11,587 nt of DNA from Acidobacteriota bacterium (GCA_003223775.1 QHWK01000166.1:1-11587), one strand, 5' to 3'. Positions 1 to 6,041 are shown, counted from the first letter of the stretch. Made by a program: numbers and translations. The notes: generated from the sequence alone by a model not told the origin.

Positions 1-834
1 TTTCCCCTCGGAGTCTTCGAACCGCTCGCCGTATCGCTTGAAGAACTGGTGCGAGCCGCGCTCGCAGCGGATGCCGATGAGCAGCGCCTGCTGATCGTCG
101 ACTCCCTTGCGCAGCTGCTCGGCGCCGGCCGCGAAGAGCCCGCTGGCGGCGCCCTTGAAGAACAGGAAGGTCGGACGCGATTCCAGATTCGGATCCTGCG
201 CGGCGAGCTGCGTGTACCGCTTCTGCAGCGTCGACAGGTGCTCTTTCTCTTCGGCGGCCAGCTTCTGAAAGACCGCGCGGCCGCGCGCGTCGGACGTGAG
301 CTTGGCGGCGCGCGTGTAGAAATCGAGGCCGCTGCGCTCGGTCGCGATCGCCATCCGCAGCGCGTCGCGCGCGAACACGAGCGCCGTCGTCGATCCGTCG
401 AGCGACGGCGTTTTGCGGCCGGTCCGGCACTCCTCGCACGTGCCGAAGATCTGCACGACCGACTGCGTCGGCGTGAACTGGCGCGCTGCGGCGATCTCTT
501 CCATCAACGATTCGACGTCGGAGCTGAGAAACTCCGACGAGCGGTGACAGACGCTGCAAACGAGGTGAAAGTGTCGCGGATGGCGGTACGACGGCTCGAA
601 GCGGAAGCGCCCCTCGCCGAAATCGACCTTGCGCGCGAGGCCCGCGCCGACCATCCACTGCAGCGTCCGGTAGACGGTCGCGCGGCCGACACCGGGCGCA
701 TCGCGGTGGACGAGCGCCACGAGCTCATCGGCGCTGACGTGTCCCTCCTGCCGCAGGAACACGTTCAGGATGCGATCGCGTTTGGTGGAGCGTTTACCGC
801 CCGGCGGGCGAATGCTCGAAAGATCGAGCGCCAA
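1..834 (-). CDS. Fur-family regulator fused to a ferritin-like (rubrerythrin) domain; C-terminus off the left edge
   Basis: 278 residues are visible. Residues 15-135 form a Fur-type repressor: a winged helix with the recognition-helix signature RATVYRTL (51-58), an H-F-H-L-V-C segment (88-93), and two CXXC pairs (93/96 and 133/136) that fit the structural zinc site. Residues about 150-278 are ferritin-like: E166 in ERSGLDFY, then EEKEH (195-199), then a second-half helix with E258 in ERGSHQFF. The last EXXH helix should lie beyond the edge. Both assignments come from family motifs. The likely role is an iron- or peroxide-responsive regulator whose diiron domain senses or buffers iron or peroxide; this is inferred. 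The start is the TTG directly after the TAA of the upstream Fe-S carrier, in the same frame. The only later in-frame candidate I saw, GTG at codon 25, would cut into the DNA-binding domain. The sensory-site histidine of PerR/Fur near residue 124 is replaced by Gln-Ser. Confidence 0.85.
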   Translation of the reverse strand, partial: MALDLSSIRPPGGKRSTKRDRILNVFLRQEGHVSADELVALVHRDAPGVGRATVYRTLQWMVGAGLARKVDFGEGRFRFEPSYRHPRHFHLVCSVCHRSSEFLSSDVESLMEEIAAARQFTPTQSVVQIFGTCEECRTGRKTPSLDGSTTALVFARDALRMAIATERSGLDFYTRAAKLTSDARGRAVFQKLAAEEKEHLSTLQKRYTQLAAQDPNLESRPTFLFFKGAASGLFAAGAEQLRKGVDDQQALLIGIRCERGSHQFFKRYGERFEDSEGK

Positions 835-1164
835 TTACTCAACGGAGAAAGATTGACCGCAGCCGCAGGTCGACGTCGCGTTCGGATTCTTGATCGTGAA
901 GCCGCCGCCGGTGATCGTGTCGACGAAGTCGACTTCGGCTCCGGCGAGGTAACGGATGCTGATCGGATCGATGAACAGCTTCACGCCGTGCGACTCGAAG
1001 ATCTGGTCGCCCGCGCCCTGGCCGTTCTCCTCGATCATCAGCCCATATTGAAAGCCGGAGCAGCCGCCGCCCTGGACGAAGACGCGCAGGCCGCTTCCCG
1101 CCTTGTTCTCTTCCGCCAGCAACTCGTTGATTTTGGAGGCGGCGGTCTCCGATACATTGATCAT
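835..1164 (-). CDS. erpA: A-type iron-sulfur carrier protein (ErpA/IscA/HesB family)
   Basis: A 109-residue protein of the usual family length. It carries the three conserved cysteines: C35 in GGGCSGFQYGL, and C100 and C102 in the C-terminal STCGCGQSF. Family knowledge: A-type carriers bind a 2Fe-2S or 4Fe-4S cluster at these cysteines and pass it from the ISC or SUF machinery to apo-enzymes in the cytoplasm. The assignment as ErpA rather than IscA or SufA is uncertain, because no isc or suf genes are visible. The ATG at 1164 was chosen because the family starts with I-x-V-[ST]-x-x-A; the open frame extends to 1248 but that part looks non-coding and contains the promoter. A TATAAT box ends 6 nt before the ATG, so the mRNA is probably leaderless. 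The gene heads a two-gene unit with the Fur-ferritin fusion, with no gap between them. Possible recipients nearby include the class I fumarase. Confidence 0.93.
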   Translation of the reverse strand: MINVSETAASKINELLAEENKAGSGLRVFVQGGGCSGFQYGLMIEENGQGAGDQIFESHGVKLFIDPISIRYLAGAEVDFVDTITGGGFTIKNPNATSTCGCGQSFSVE

Positions 1165-1170
1165 GTCCGC

Positions 1171-1176
1171 ATTATA
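1171..1176 (-). promoter_or_regulatory. Extended -10 promoter box for the Fe-S carrier operon
   Basis: Read on the minus strand, TGG-TATAAT is a perfect -10 with an upstream TG (extended -10). The ATG follows after 6 nt, so transcription would begin at or next to the start codon. No good -35 is seen at 17 nt spacing (GCAGTA). Confidence 0.7.
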
Positions 1177-1195
1177 CCAAGAAGCGGTTGGTATA
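1173..1195. promoter_or_regulatory. Perfect inverted repeat overlapping two divergent promoters
   Basis: TATACCAA, a 7-nt spacer (GAAGCGG), then TTGGTATA: an 8-bp perfect inverted repeat. Each arm holds the TTGGTATA part of an extended -10 box, one for the Fe-S carrier gene on the minus strand and one for the FdhE-like gene on the plus strand. It may simply be two mirrored promoters, or may also be an operator for a dimeric regulator. The Fur-ferritin product of the same operon is a candidate, but the site does not resemble a classical Fur or PerR box. Confidence 0.55.
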
Positions 1196-1197
1196 CT
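1192..1197 (+). promoter_or_regulatory. Extended -10 promoter box for the FdhE-like gene
   Basis: TGG-TATACT, followed after 14 nt by the ATG at 1212, giving a predicted leader of about 7-8 nt. No convincing -35 is present (GCATTA at 17 nt spacing). Confidence 0.6.
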
Positions 1198-1211
1198 GCA
1201 GGGTCCGCGGC

Positions 1212-2135
1212 ATGCCCTACGTCCCGATCCCCGCACTTTCCCGCGCAAAACTGACGGAACTGGCCGAGACCCGATGGCGGCGCGTGCGGGAGGCGCGGCC
1301 CGATCTGGAGCCGGCGCTGGCGCTGCAGAAGCGGCTCCTCGGCCATGTGCTGGACGCCGCGGTCGTCCTCGACGGCGGCCGTCTGCCGCGGCTGTCGCTG
1401 CCGGGGAAGTACCTCGCCGCCAAGCTCGGGCGAGGCGTCCCCGCGCTCGCGGGCGAGCCGATACCGCTCCCGGTGGCCGCCCTCGCGCCGCCGCTGCTCC
1501 AGTGCTGCGAGGCGCTCGCGGCCGGCGGCGCTGGCGAGGCGGCGGAGCACATCAGGTCTGCGATTGCCGACGGCGCGATCGACGCCGCATCGCTCCTCAC
1601 CGCATCGTTGCAGCGCGATCAGGCGGCGCTGCGCACGGCGGCGGTGCACCGCGGGCTCTCGCCCGATCTGCTCTGGCTCGTCGCCGAGCTCGCCGTCAGC
1701 CCTTTCGTGCACGCGCTGCAGCGCCTGCTCCTCGGCGGCGCGACCGCCGATCTCGACGCGGCGCTCGATCGGTGGGATCGCGGCTACTGCCCCGCATGCG
1801 GGTCGTGGCCCGCCGTCGCCGAAGTCGTGCACGGCCATCGCACGCTGCGCTGCTCGTTCTGCGCCGGCGCGTGGGAGCTGACGACCTACGCATGCATCTA
1901 CTGCGGCGACGCGGGAGAGAAGTTCGTCACCGCCGCGCCGAACGAAGAGCGGAAAGATCGGCGCGTCGAGGTCTGCAGCGCGTGCGGCGGCTACCTGAAG
2001 ACGATCGATCTGCCGGAGCTGTCCGCGTTCCCGCTGCTGTCGATCTCAGACATCGAGACGACCGATCTCGACGTCGCCGCGATGGAGCACGGCTACCGGC
2101 GCCCCGCGCTGAAGGCGTTCGCGAAGAAGATGTAG
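1212..2135 (+). CDS. fdhE: FdhE-like formate dehydrogenase accessory protein
   Basis: 307 residues, close to the family length of about 300. The C-terminal third contains four CXXC pairs typical of FdhE: CPAC (193-196), CSFC (214-217), CIYC (228-231) and CSAC (255-258). The end, IETTDLDVAAMEHGYRRP, matches the FdhE closing motif. Family knowledge: FdhE is a cytoplasmic rubredoxin-like, iron-binding protein needed for activity of exported, molybdenum-dependent respiratory formate dehydrogenases. The N-terminal half is Ala/Leu-rich and helical, with no signal peptide. The ATG at 1212 was chosen over a TTG at 1188 because the TTG overlaps the -10 box. No formate dehydrogenase genes lie in the window, so the partner is unknown. 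The gene is divergent from the Fe-S carrier operon and converges with the fumarase, with 7 bp between the two stop codons. Confidence 0.83.
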   Translation: MPYVPIPALSRAKLTELAETRWRRVREARPDLEPALALQKRLLGHVLDAAVVLDGGRLPRLSLPGKYLAAKLGRGVPALAGEPIPLPVAALAPPLLQCCEALAAGGAGEAAEHIRSAIADGAIDAASLLTASLQRDQAALRTAAVHRGLSPDLLWLVAELAVSPFVHALQRLLLGGATADLDAALDRWDRGYCPACGSWPAVAEVVHGHRTLRCSFCAGAWELTTYACIYCGDAGEKFVTAAPNEERKDRRVEVCSACGGYLKTIDLPELSAFPLLSISDIETTDLDVAAMEHGYRRPALKAFAKKM

Positions 2136-2151
2136 GGCGGTGTTATCCGCC
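2136..2151. terminator. Possible small hairpin between convergent fdhE and fumarase genes
   Basis: GGCGG, six bases, CCGCC: a 5-bp GC stem right after the fdhE stop that covers the fumarase TAA. There is no T-tract on either side, so a role as a shared terminator is only a guess. Confidence 0.25.
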
Positions 2152-3660
2152 GATCGCCGCGAGATGCTCGCCCGACTCCTGCTCGATGTCCTTGTGCAGG
2201 CTGTTGCCGTGCGCGTCCATCGTCACGATCGCGGGGAAGTCCTCGACCGTCAGGTGCCACATCGCCTCGGGCGTGCCGAACTCGAGCAGCGACACGCCGT
2301 CGACTTTCCTGATCGACCGCGCGTAGAACTGCGCGGCGCCGCCGATCGCGTTCAGGTACACCGCGCCGTGCTCCTTCATCGCGGCCAGCGTCTTCGCGCC
2401 CATGCCGCCCTTCCCGATCACCGCGCGGACGCCGTAGCGCCGGATGATCTCTCCCTGATACGGCTCCTCACGAATGCTCGTCGTAGGGCCGGCGGCGGTG
2501 ACGCGCCAGAGGTCGCCATCTTTCGCGACGACGGGACCGCAGTGGTAGAGGACCGAGCCGCGGAGATCGACGGGCGGCTCGTGCTTCATCAGATGCGCGT
2601 GCACGGCGTCGCGGCCGGTGAACATCGGCCCCGACACGAGCACGACGTCGCCGACCTTCAGCGATCGCACCGCCTCCGCCGTGAGCGGCGCCTGCAGCCG
2701 CACCTCGCGTCCGGTGCGCGTGATGCCGGATTGATCGAGCATCGGGATGATCGGATGCGACGGATCGCGATACAGCCACTTCTCGATCGCGCCGGTGCGC
2801 GCGTTCAGCTCGACGCCGAGGCGGCGAAACGCCCAGCAGTCGTACGCGACGGAGACGAAGAAGCTCGCGGGCAGTCGATTGAGCGCGCCGATCTTGCAGC
2901 CGATGAGCGTCACCTTGCCGCCGAAGCCCATCGTGCCGATGTCGAGATCGTTCACGGTGCCCATGATCGACGCCTCGAGCTCGGCGAGCCGCGGATCGGG
3001 ATTGATATCGTCGAGCGTGCGGAAGAGCTGCTCCTTGGCATGTGTGTAGCCGGAGGTGCGATCGCCGCCGATGCAGACGCCGACGGCGCCCGGCGCGCAG
3101 CCCTTCCCCTGCGCGTTCCACACCGCGTGGAGGATGCACCTGCGCACGCCGTCGAGATTGCGGTCGGCGCGTCCGAGGTGCGCGAGATCGACCGGCAGCG
3201 CATACTGCGCGTTCGTGTTCTCGCAGCCGCCGCCCTTCAGAATCAGCTTCACCTCGATCGCGTCGCGCTCCCATTGTTCGAAGTGGACGATCGGGGTGCC
3301 GGGTCCAAGGTTGTCGCCCGAGTTCTTGCCGGTGATCGAATCGACGGAGTTCGGCCGCAGCTTGCCGCGCCGCGTCGCCTCCGCGATCGCCTCGCGAATC
3401 TGCCGCCGCATGTCGATCTGGTTCGCGCCGACCGGCGCGTGCACCTCGAAGGTCGGCATGCCGGTGTCCTGGCAGATGGCGCCTTCGTTGTCGACGGCAA
3501 GGTCGATGTTCTGCGCGATGATGGTCAGCGCCTGCGACGAGCGCGTCCCCTCCGGCTCGGCCGTCATCGCGGTGCTCATCGCGGCGCGCACGTCGGGCGG
3601 CAGATCCGTCGACGTCCTGACGATGAGGTCGAGCACGCTGTCGAAGAACGTGGGCGGCAT
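2143..3660 (-). CDS. Class I (4Fe-4S) fumarate hydratase, alpha and beta domains fused
   Basis: 505 residues. It catalyses the reversible hydration of fumarate to malate in the TCA cycle. The N-terminal alpha part (about 1-290) has CQDTG (C63), KGGGCEN (142-148), GCAPGAVGVCIGGDR (187-201) and YDCWAFRR (273-280). C63, C188 and C275 are the likely cluster ligands, by family comparison. The C-terminal beta part (about 318-505) has GDVVLVSGPMFTGRDAVHAHL, then GPTTSIRE (391-398) with the probable catalytic Thr, GKGGMG, and the closing MDAHGNSLH. Fused class I fumarases such as FumA are about 500-570 residues, so this is full length. Class I enzymes have oxygen-sensitive clusters, which fits a neighbour that carries Fe-S clusters. 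The ATG at 3660 follows a TATACT box by 7 nt. It is divergent from aspartate ammonia-lyase, the enzyme that produces its substrate. Confidence 0.95.
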   Translation of the reverse strand: MPPTFFDSVLDLIVRTSTDLPPDVRAAMSTAMTAEPEGTRSSQALTIIAQNIDLAVDNEGAICQDTGMPTFEVHAPVGANQIDMRRQIREAIAEATRRGKLRPNSVDSITGKNSGDNLGPGTPIVHFEQWERDAIEVKLILKGGGCENTNAQYALPVDLAHLGRADRNLDGVRRCILHAVWNAQGKGCAPGAVGVCIGGDRTSGYTHAKEQLFRTLDDINPDPRLAELEASIMGTVNDLDIGTMGFGGKVTLIGCKIGALNRLPASFFVSVAYDCWAFRRLGVELNARTGAIEKWLYRDPSHPIIPMLDQSGITRTGREVRLQAPLTAEAVRSLKVGDVVLVSGPMFTGRDAVHAHLMKHEPPVDLRGSVLYHCGPVVAKDGDLWRVTAAGPTTSIREEPYQGEIIRRYGVRAVIGKGGMGAKTLAAMKEHGAVYLNAIGGAAQFYARSIRKVDGVSLLEFGTPEAMWHLTVEDFPAIVTMDAHGNSLHKDIEQESGEHLAAIGG

Positions 3661-3667
3661 AGCGGGC

Positions 3668-3673
3668 AGTATA
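3668..3673 (-). promoter_or_regulatory. -10 box for the class I fumarase
   Basis: On the minus strand TATACT is followed by 7 nt and then the ATG, so the transcript is probably leaderless. No -35 consensus is visible at 17 nt. Confidence 0.6.
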
Positions 3674-3683
3674 CTGAACCCGA

Positions 3684-3704
3684 GTCGGTCGGCAGTCGGC
3701 AGTC
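3684..3704. repeat. Short tandem repeat, unit GTCGGCA
   Basis: Two full and two partial copies of the 7-nt unit GTCGGCA lie in the divergent gap between the fumarase and aspA, upstream of the fumarase -10 box. No function is apparent. Confidence 0.5.
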
Positions 3705-3713
3705 AAATCGGAT

Positions 3714-3763
3714 GTAGGGCGACTCTTTCAGGGTCGCCTGGCGAGGCTGAAGGCCTCGCGCTG
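3714..3763. repeat. REP-like palindrome pair (BIME-like)
   Basis: Begins GTAG, then GGCGAC...GTCGCC around a CTTTCAGG loop, followed by an inverted second hairpin GGCGAGGC-tgaag-GCCTCGC with a degenerate foot. The GTAG-plus-hairpin layout and head-to-head pairing match REP/BIME elements mobilised by RAYT (TnpA-REP) proteins. It shares its sequence with the copies at 7450-7593. It ends a few bases before the aspA start. Confidence 0.75.
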
Positions 3764-3771
3764 CACACAAG

Positions 3772-5241
3772 GTGTTTCGCACCGAACGCGATCCGCTCGG
3801 CGATCTGCAGGTGCCCGCGCGCGCGTACTACGGCGTGCAGACGGCGCGCGCCGTCCAGAACTTCCCGATCAGCGGACTGCGCGCGGCGCCGGATCTCGTC
3901 ACCGCCACGATCCTGATCAAGAAGGCGGCGGCGCAGGCGAACGCCTCGCTCGGACGGCTCGACCGCGCGGTGGCCGACGCGATCGTCGCCGCCGCCGACG
4001 AGATCCTCGGCGGCGCGCTGCGCGATCAATTCGTCGTCGACGTGTATCAGGCGGGCGCCGGCACGTCGCACAACATGAACGCGAACGAGGTGCTCGCCAA
4101 CCGCGCCGGCGAGATCCTCGGCGAGCCGCTCGGCAGCTACAAAAAGGTCCATCCGAACGATCACGTCAACATGGGACAGTCGACCAACGACGTGTTCCCG
4201 ACGGCGACGCGGCTCGCGCTGCTGCTGGGCGCCGCGCCGCTCGCCGCGGCGGCGCATGCGCTGGCCGAGAGCCTCGCGCGCAAGGCCGATGCGTTCGCGG
4301 GCGTGCTGAAGACGGGCCGCACGCACCTGCAGGACGCGGTGCCGATCACGCTCGGTCAGGAGTTCAGCGGCTACGCCGCGTGCGTGCGCCGCGGCGCCGA
4401 AGACGTCGTCTCGGCCGCCGGGCAATTGGAGGAGCTGAACATCGGCGCGACCGCCGTCGGCACGAGCCTCAATGCCGGCGACGACTACCGCCGCCTCGTC
4501 GTCGACAACCTGGCGCGCTCCACGCGGCTCACGCTTCGTCCGGCGACGAACCTCTTTCGCGTGACGCAGAGCATGGGCGACGTGCTCGCGTATTCGAGCG
4601 CGATGCGGCGCCTCGCGGTCGAAGTCGGCAAGGTGGCGAGCGATCTGCGGCTCCTCAGCATGGGGCCGCGCGCGGGCCTGGCGGAGATCGCGCTCCCCGC
4701 CGTGCAACCGGGATCGTCGATCATGCCGGGCAAAGTGAATCCGTCAGTGCCCGAGATGATGAACCAGGTGTGCTTCCAGGTGATGGGCTGCGACGCAACC
4801 GTCGCGATCGCGTGCGAGGCGGGCCAGCTCGAGTTGAACGTGATGATGCCCGTGATCGCGTGGAACGCCGTGCACGCGTCCACCATCATGCGGAACGCGA
4901 TGGAGACGTTCCGCACGCGGTGCGTCGACGGTATCGCCGCCGACGAGCGCCGCGCGCGCGAATTGCTCGAGCGCAGCACCGCCGCGGCAACGGCGCTCAG
5001 CCCGTACATCGGATACGCGGCCACGGCGGAGATCGCGAAGGAAGCGGTGAAGACCGGCAGGACGATCCGCGAGCTCGTCCTCGAGCGCGGCCTGCTGGAC
5101 GCGAAGCAGCTTGACGAGATCCTCTCGGTCGATGCGATGACGCGCGGCGGAATCGTCGGCGCGGAGACAGGCCGGGCGGGTCAGGCGGGCCAGGTGGGCC
5201 AGGCAGGTCCGGCGGGTCAAGCCGGTCGGACGCGTAAGTGA
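3772..5241 (+). CDS. aspA: Aspartate ammonia-lyase (aspartase), with a low-complexity Gly-rich tail
   Basis: 489 residues. It would convert L-aspartate to fumarate and ammonia; the fumarate then feeds the divergent fumarase. The start RTERDPLGDLQVP, then YYGVQTARAVQNFPISG, QAGAGTSHNMNANEV, HVNMGQSTNDVFPTA, KTGRTHLQDAVP, and the flexible SS loop GSSIMPGKVNP are family hallmarks. VPEMMNQVCFQVMG and AEAGQLELNVMMPVIA-type sequence after the loop fit aspartase rather than class II fumarase, which shows GTQSNMN and MPGKVNPTQCE. The start is GTG at 3772, only two residues before the conserved R-T-E; AAGG abuts it but there is no properly spaced ribosome-binding site. The normal fold ends near residue 463. 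The last 20-odd residues are Gly-Gln-Ala repeats encoded by 9-bp tandem repeats and are probably a repeat-derived extension. Confidence 0.88.
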   Translation: MFRTERDPLGDLQVPARAYYGVQTARAVQNFPISGLRAAPDLVTATILIKKAAAQANASLGRLDRAVADAIVAAADEILGGALRDQFVVDVYQAGAGTSHNMNANEVLANRAGEILGEPLGSYKKVHPNDHVNMGQSTNDVFPTATRLALLLGAAPLAAAAHALAESLARKADAFAGVLKTGRTHLQDAVPITLGQEFSGYAACVRRGAEDVVSAAGQLEELNIGATAVGTSLNAGDDYRRLVVDNLARSTRLTLRPATNLFRVTQSMGDVLAYSSAMRRLAVEVGKVASDLRLLSMGPRAGLAEIALPAVQPGSSIMPGKVNPSVPEMMNQVCFQVMGCDATVAIACEAGQLELNVMMPVIAWNAVHASTIMRNAMETFRTRCVDGIAADERRARELLERSTAAATALSPYIGYAATAEIAKEAVKTGRTIRELVLERGLLDAKQLDEILSVDAMTRGGIVGAETGRAGQAGQVGQAGPAGQAGRTRK

Positions 5242-5340
5242 TTAGGACGCTTCTTCTTTGTGCCTTTGTGTCTTGCCCTCCTGGCCTGCCCGGCCTGCCC
5301 GGCCTGCCCGGCCCGCCCGGCCTGCCCGGCCCGCCCGGCC
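5168..5340. repeat. 9-bp tandem repeats in inverted arrangement across a gene junction
   Basis: Left arm 5168-5229: about seven degenerate 9-mers such as CGGGCCAGG and TGGGCCAGG. Right arm 5283-5336: six 9-mers, GGCCTGCCC (four) and GGCCCGCCC (two). The right arm is roughly the reverse complement of the left, so a long imperfect hairpin is possible, with the aspA stop and the next start in its loop. Between the arms, at 5256-5270, are two CTTTGTG units. Both arms are translated: as a Gly-Gln-Ala tail in AspA and as Pro-Gly-Leu/Pro repeats in the next protein. Confidence 0.8.
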
Positions 5341-5963
5341 GGCTCCACGCCCAGAGTCCACGCGCGCAAAGCAAGGGCCGGTTGTTTCAGCCGCAGGATC
5401 TCGGGCTGCTCGAGGCGCCGGATCGCGATCAGTGGCAGAAGCCGGATCAGATCATGGACGCGCTCGGCGTCGCTGAGGGGTCGAGAGTCGCCGAGCTCGG
5501 CGCGGCGGGCGGCTGGTTCACGCTGCGGCTGGCGCGGCGCGTGGGACCGAACGGCCTCGTCTACGCCGAGGACATCCAGCCGGCGATGCTCGAAGCGATC
5601 AATCGCCGGATGCAGAACGAGAATCTCGCGAACGTGAAGACCGTGCTCGGCACGCCGAGCGACCCGCGTCTGCCCGAAGGCCTCGACGCGGTCCTCATCG
5701 CCGATGCGTTTCAGGAAATGGACGTGCCGGAGGAGCCGACGCTGATCGTCACGCTGCTCGGGAACGTGGCGCGATCGCTCAAGCCGCAGGGGCGTCTGGG
5801 CGTCGTGGACTGGACGCCCGGCAACGGCGGCCCTGGTCCGGCGGCCAACCAGCGTGTCAAGCCCGAGGCCGTGATCGCGGCCGCGCGCTCGGCAGGCCTG
5901 CAGCTCGTCGGACGCGAGGAGTACCCGCCGTTCGTCTACATGCTGGTGTTCCGGAGAAGATAA
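5238..5963 (+). CDS. Predicted exported class I SAM-dependent methyltransferase-like protein
   Basis: 241 residues. Residues about 60-240 are a class I methyltransferase fold: motif I is VAELGAAGGWF (84-94), the acidic residue after strand 2 is in YAEDIQP (109-115), then LDAVLIADAFQEM (149-161), and SLKPQGRLGVVDWTPG before the last strands. Substrate unknown. Motif I has Glu and Ala where D-x-G-x-G is usual, but the GG is present. The N-terminus has a hydrophobic stretch LLLCAFVSC (5-13) and then six Pro-Gly-rich triplets before GRLHAQ, consistent with a signal peptide and export, although the whole segment is encoded by repeats. The GTG start at 5238 overlaps the aspA stop as GTGA. A TTG at 5382 with AAGGG 4 nt upstream is an alternative start that would make a cytoplasmic protein. 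Homologues I recall in Acidobacteriota carry signal peptides, which favours the long form. Confidence 0.75.
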   Translation: MIRTLLLCAFVSCPPGLPGLPGLPGPPGLPGPPGRLHAQSPRAQSKGRLFQPQDLGLLEAPDRDQWQKPDQIMDALGVAEGSRVAELGAAGGWFTLRLARRVGPNGLVYAEDIQPAMLEAINRRMQNENLANVKTVLGTPSDPRLPEGLDAVLIADAFQEMDVPEEPTLIVTLLGNVARSLKPQGRLGVVDWTPGNGGPGPAANQRVKPEAVIAAARSAGLQLVGREEYPPFVYMLVFRRR

Positions 5964-6041
5964 GAACGCAAAGGGGGCAAAGCTCGCGAAGGCGCAGAGC
6001 AGCTCTGCGTCTCCGCGGTCTTTGCTTACTTTGCGTTCTTA
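5961..6041. terminator. Long imperfect palindrome acting as a likely bidirectional terminator
   Basis: Outer arms TAAGAACGCAAAG (5961-5973) and its exact reverse complement (6029-6041), inner GCAAAG/CTTTGC (5977-5982 and 6020-6025), and a centre CGCAGAGC-A-GCTCTGCG (5993-6009). It lies between convergent genes: its left end contains the methyltransferase stop and its right arm encodes the last residues of BioY. The ACGCAAAG/CGCAGAG vocabulary suggests a dispersed repeat family, also seen at 8338-8407. Confidence 0.75.

Noticed and set aside
1173..1195. Classical Fur or PerR box
   Set aside because: The repeat TATACCAA-N7-TTGGTATA does not match the known AT-rich Fur/PerR consensus sequences; it is explained at least in part by mirrored -10 boxes.
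1188..1211. TTG start for the FdhE-like gene
   Set aside because: It lies inside the inverted repeat and overlaps the -10 box, so it would probably not be transcribed; ATG 1212 fits better.
49..1254. Long plus-strand open frame antisense to the Fur-ferritin and Fe-S carrier genes
   Set aside because: Arg/Ala-rich composition with no recognisable motif; the minus strand encodes clear domains. It is a shadow of high-GC codon use.
2140..3717. 525-codon plus-strand open frame antisense to the fumarase
   Set aside because: Longer than the real gene but of low-complexity Arg/Ala/Asp/Val composition without motifs, whereas the minus strand encodes a complete class I fumarase.
3703..4707. Minus-strand open frame opposite aspA
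   Set aside because: No domain or motif, Arg/His-rich; antisense shadow of aspartase.
3772..5241. Class II fumarase (FumC) as the identity of the lyase
   Set aside because: YYGVQT, QAGAGTSHN and MPGKVNPSVPEMMNQVCF follow the aspartase pattern rather than the FumC pattern; activity was not tested.
5256..5340. CRISPR-like array or a true collagen-like protein
   Set aside because: Units are contiguous 9-mers with no spacers, and only about six Gly-X-Y triplets are encoded, far too few for a collagen-like stalk.
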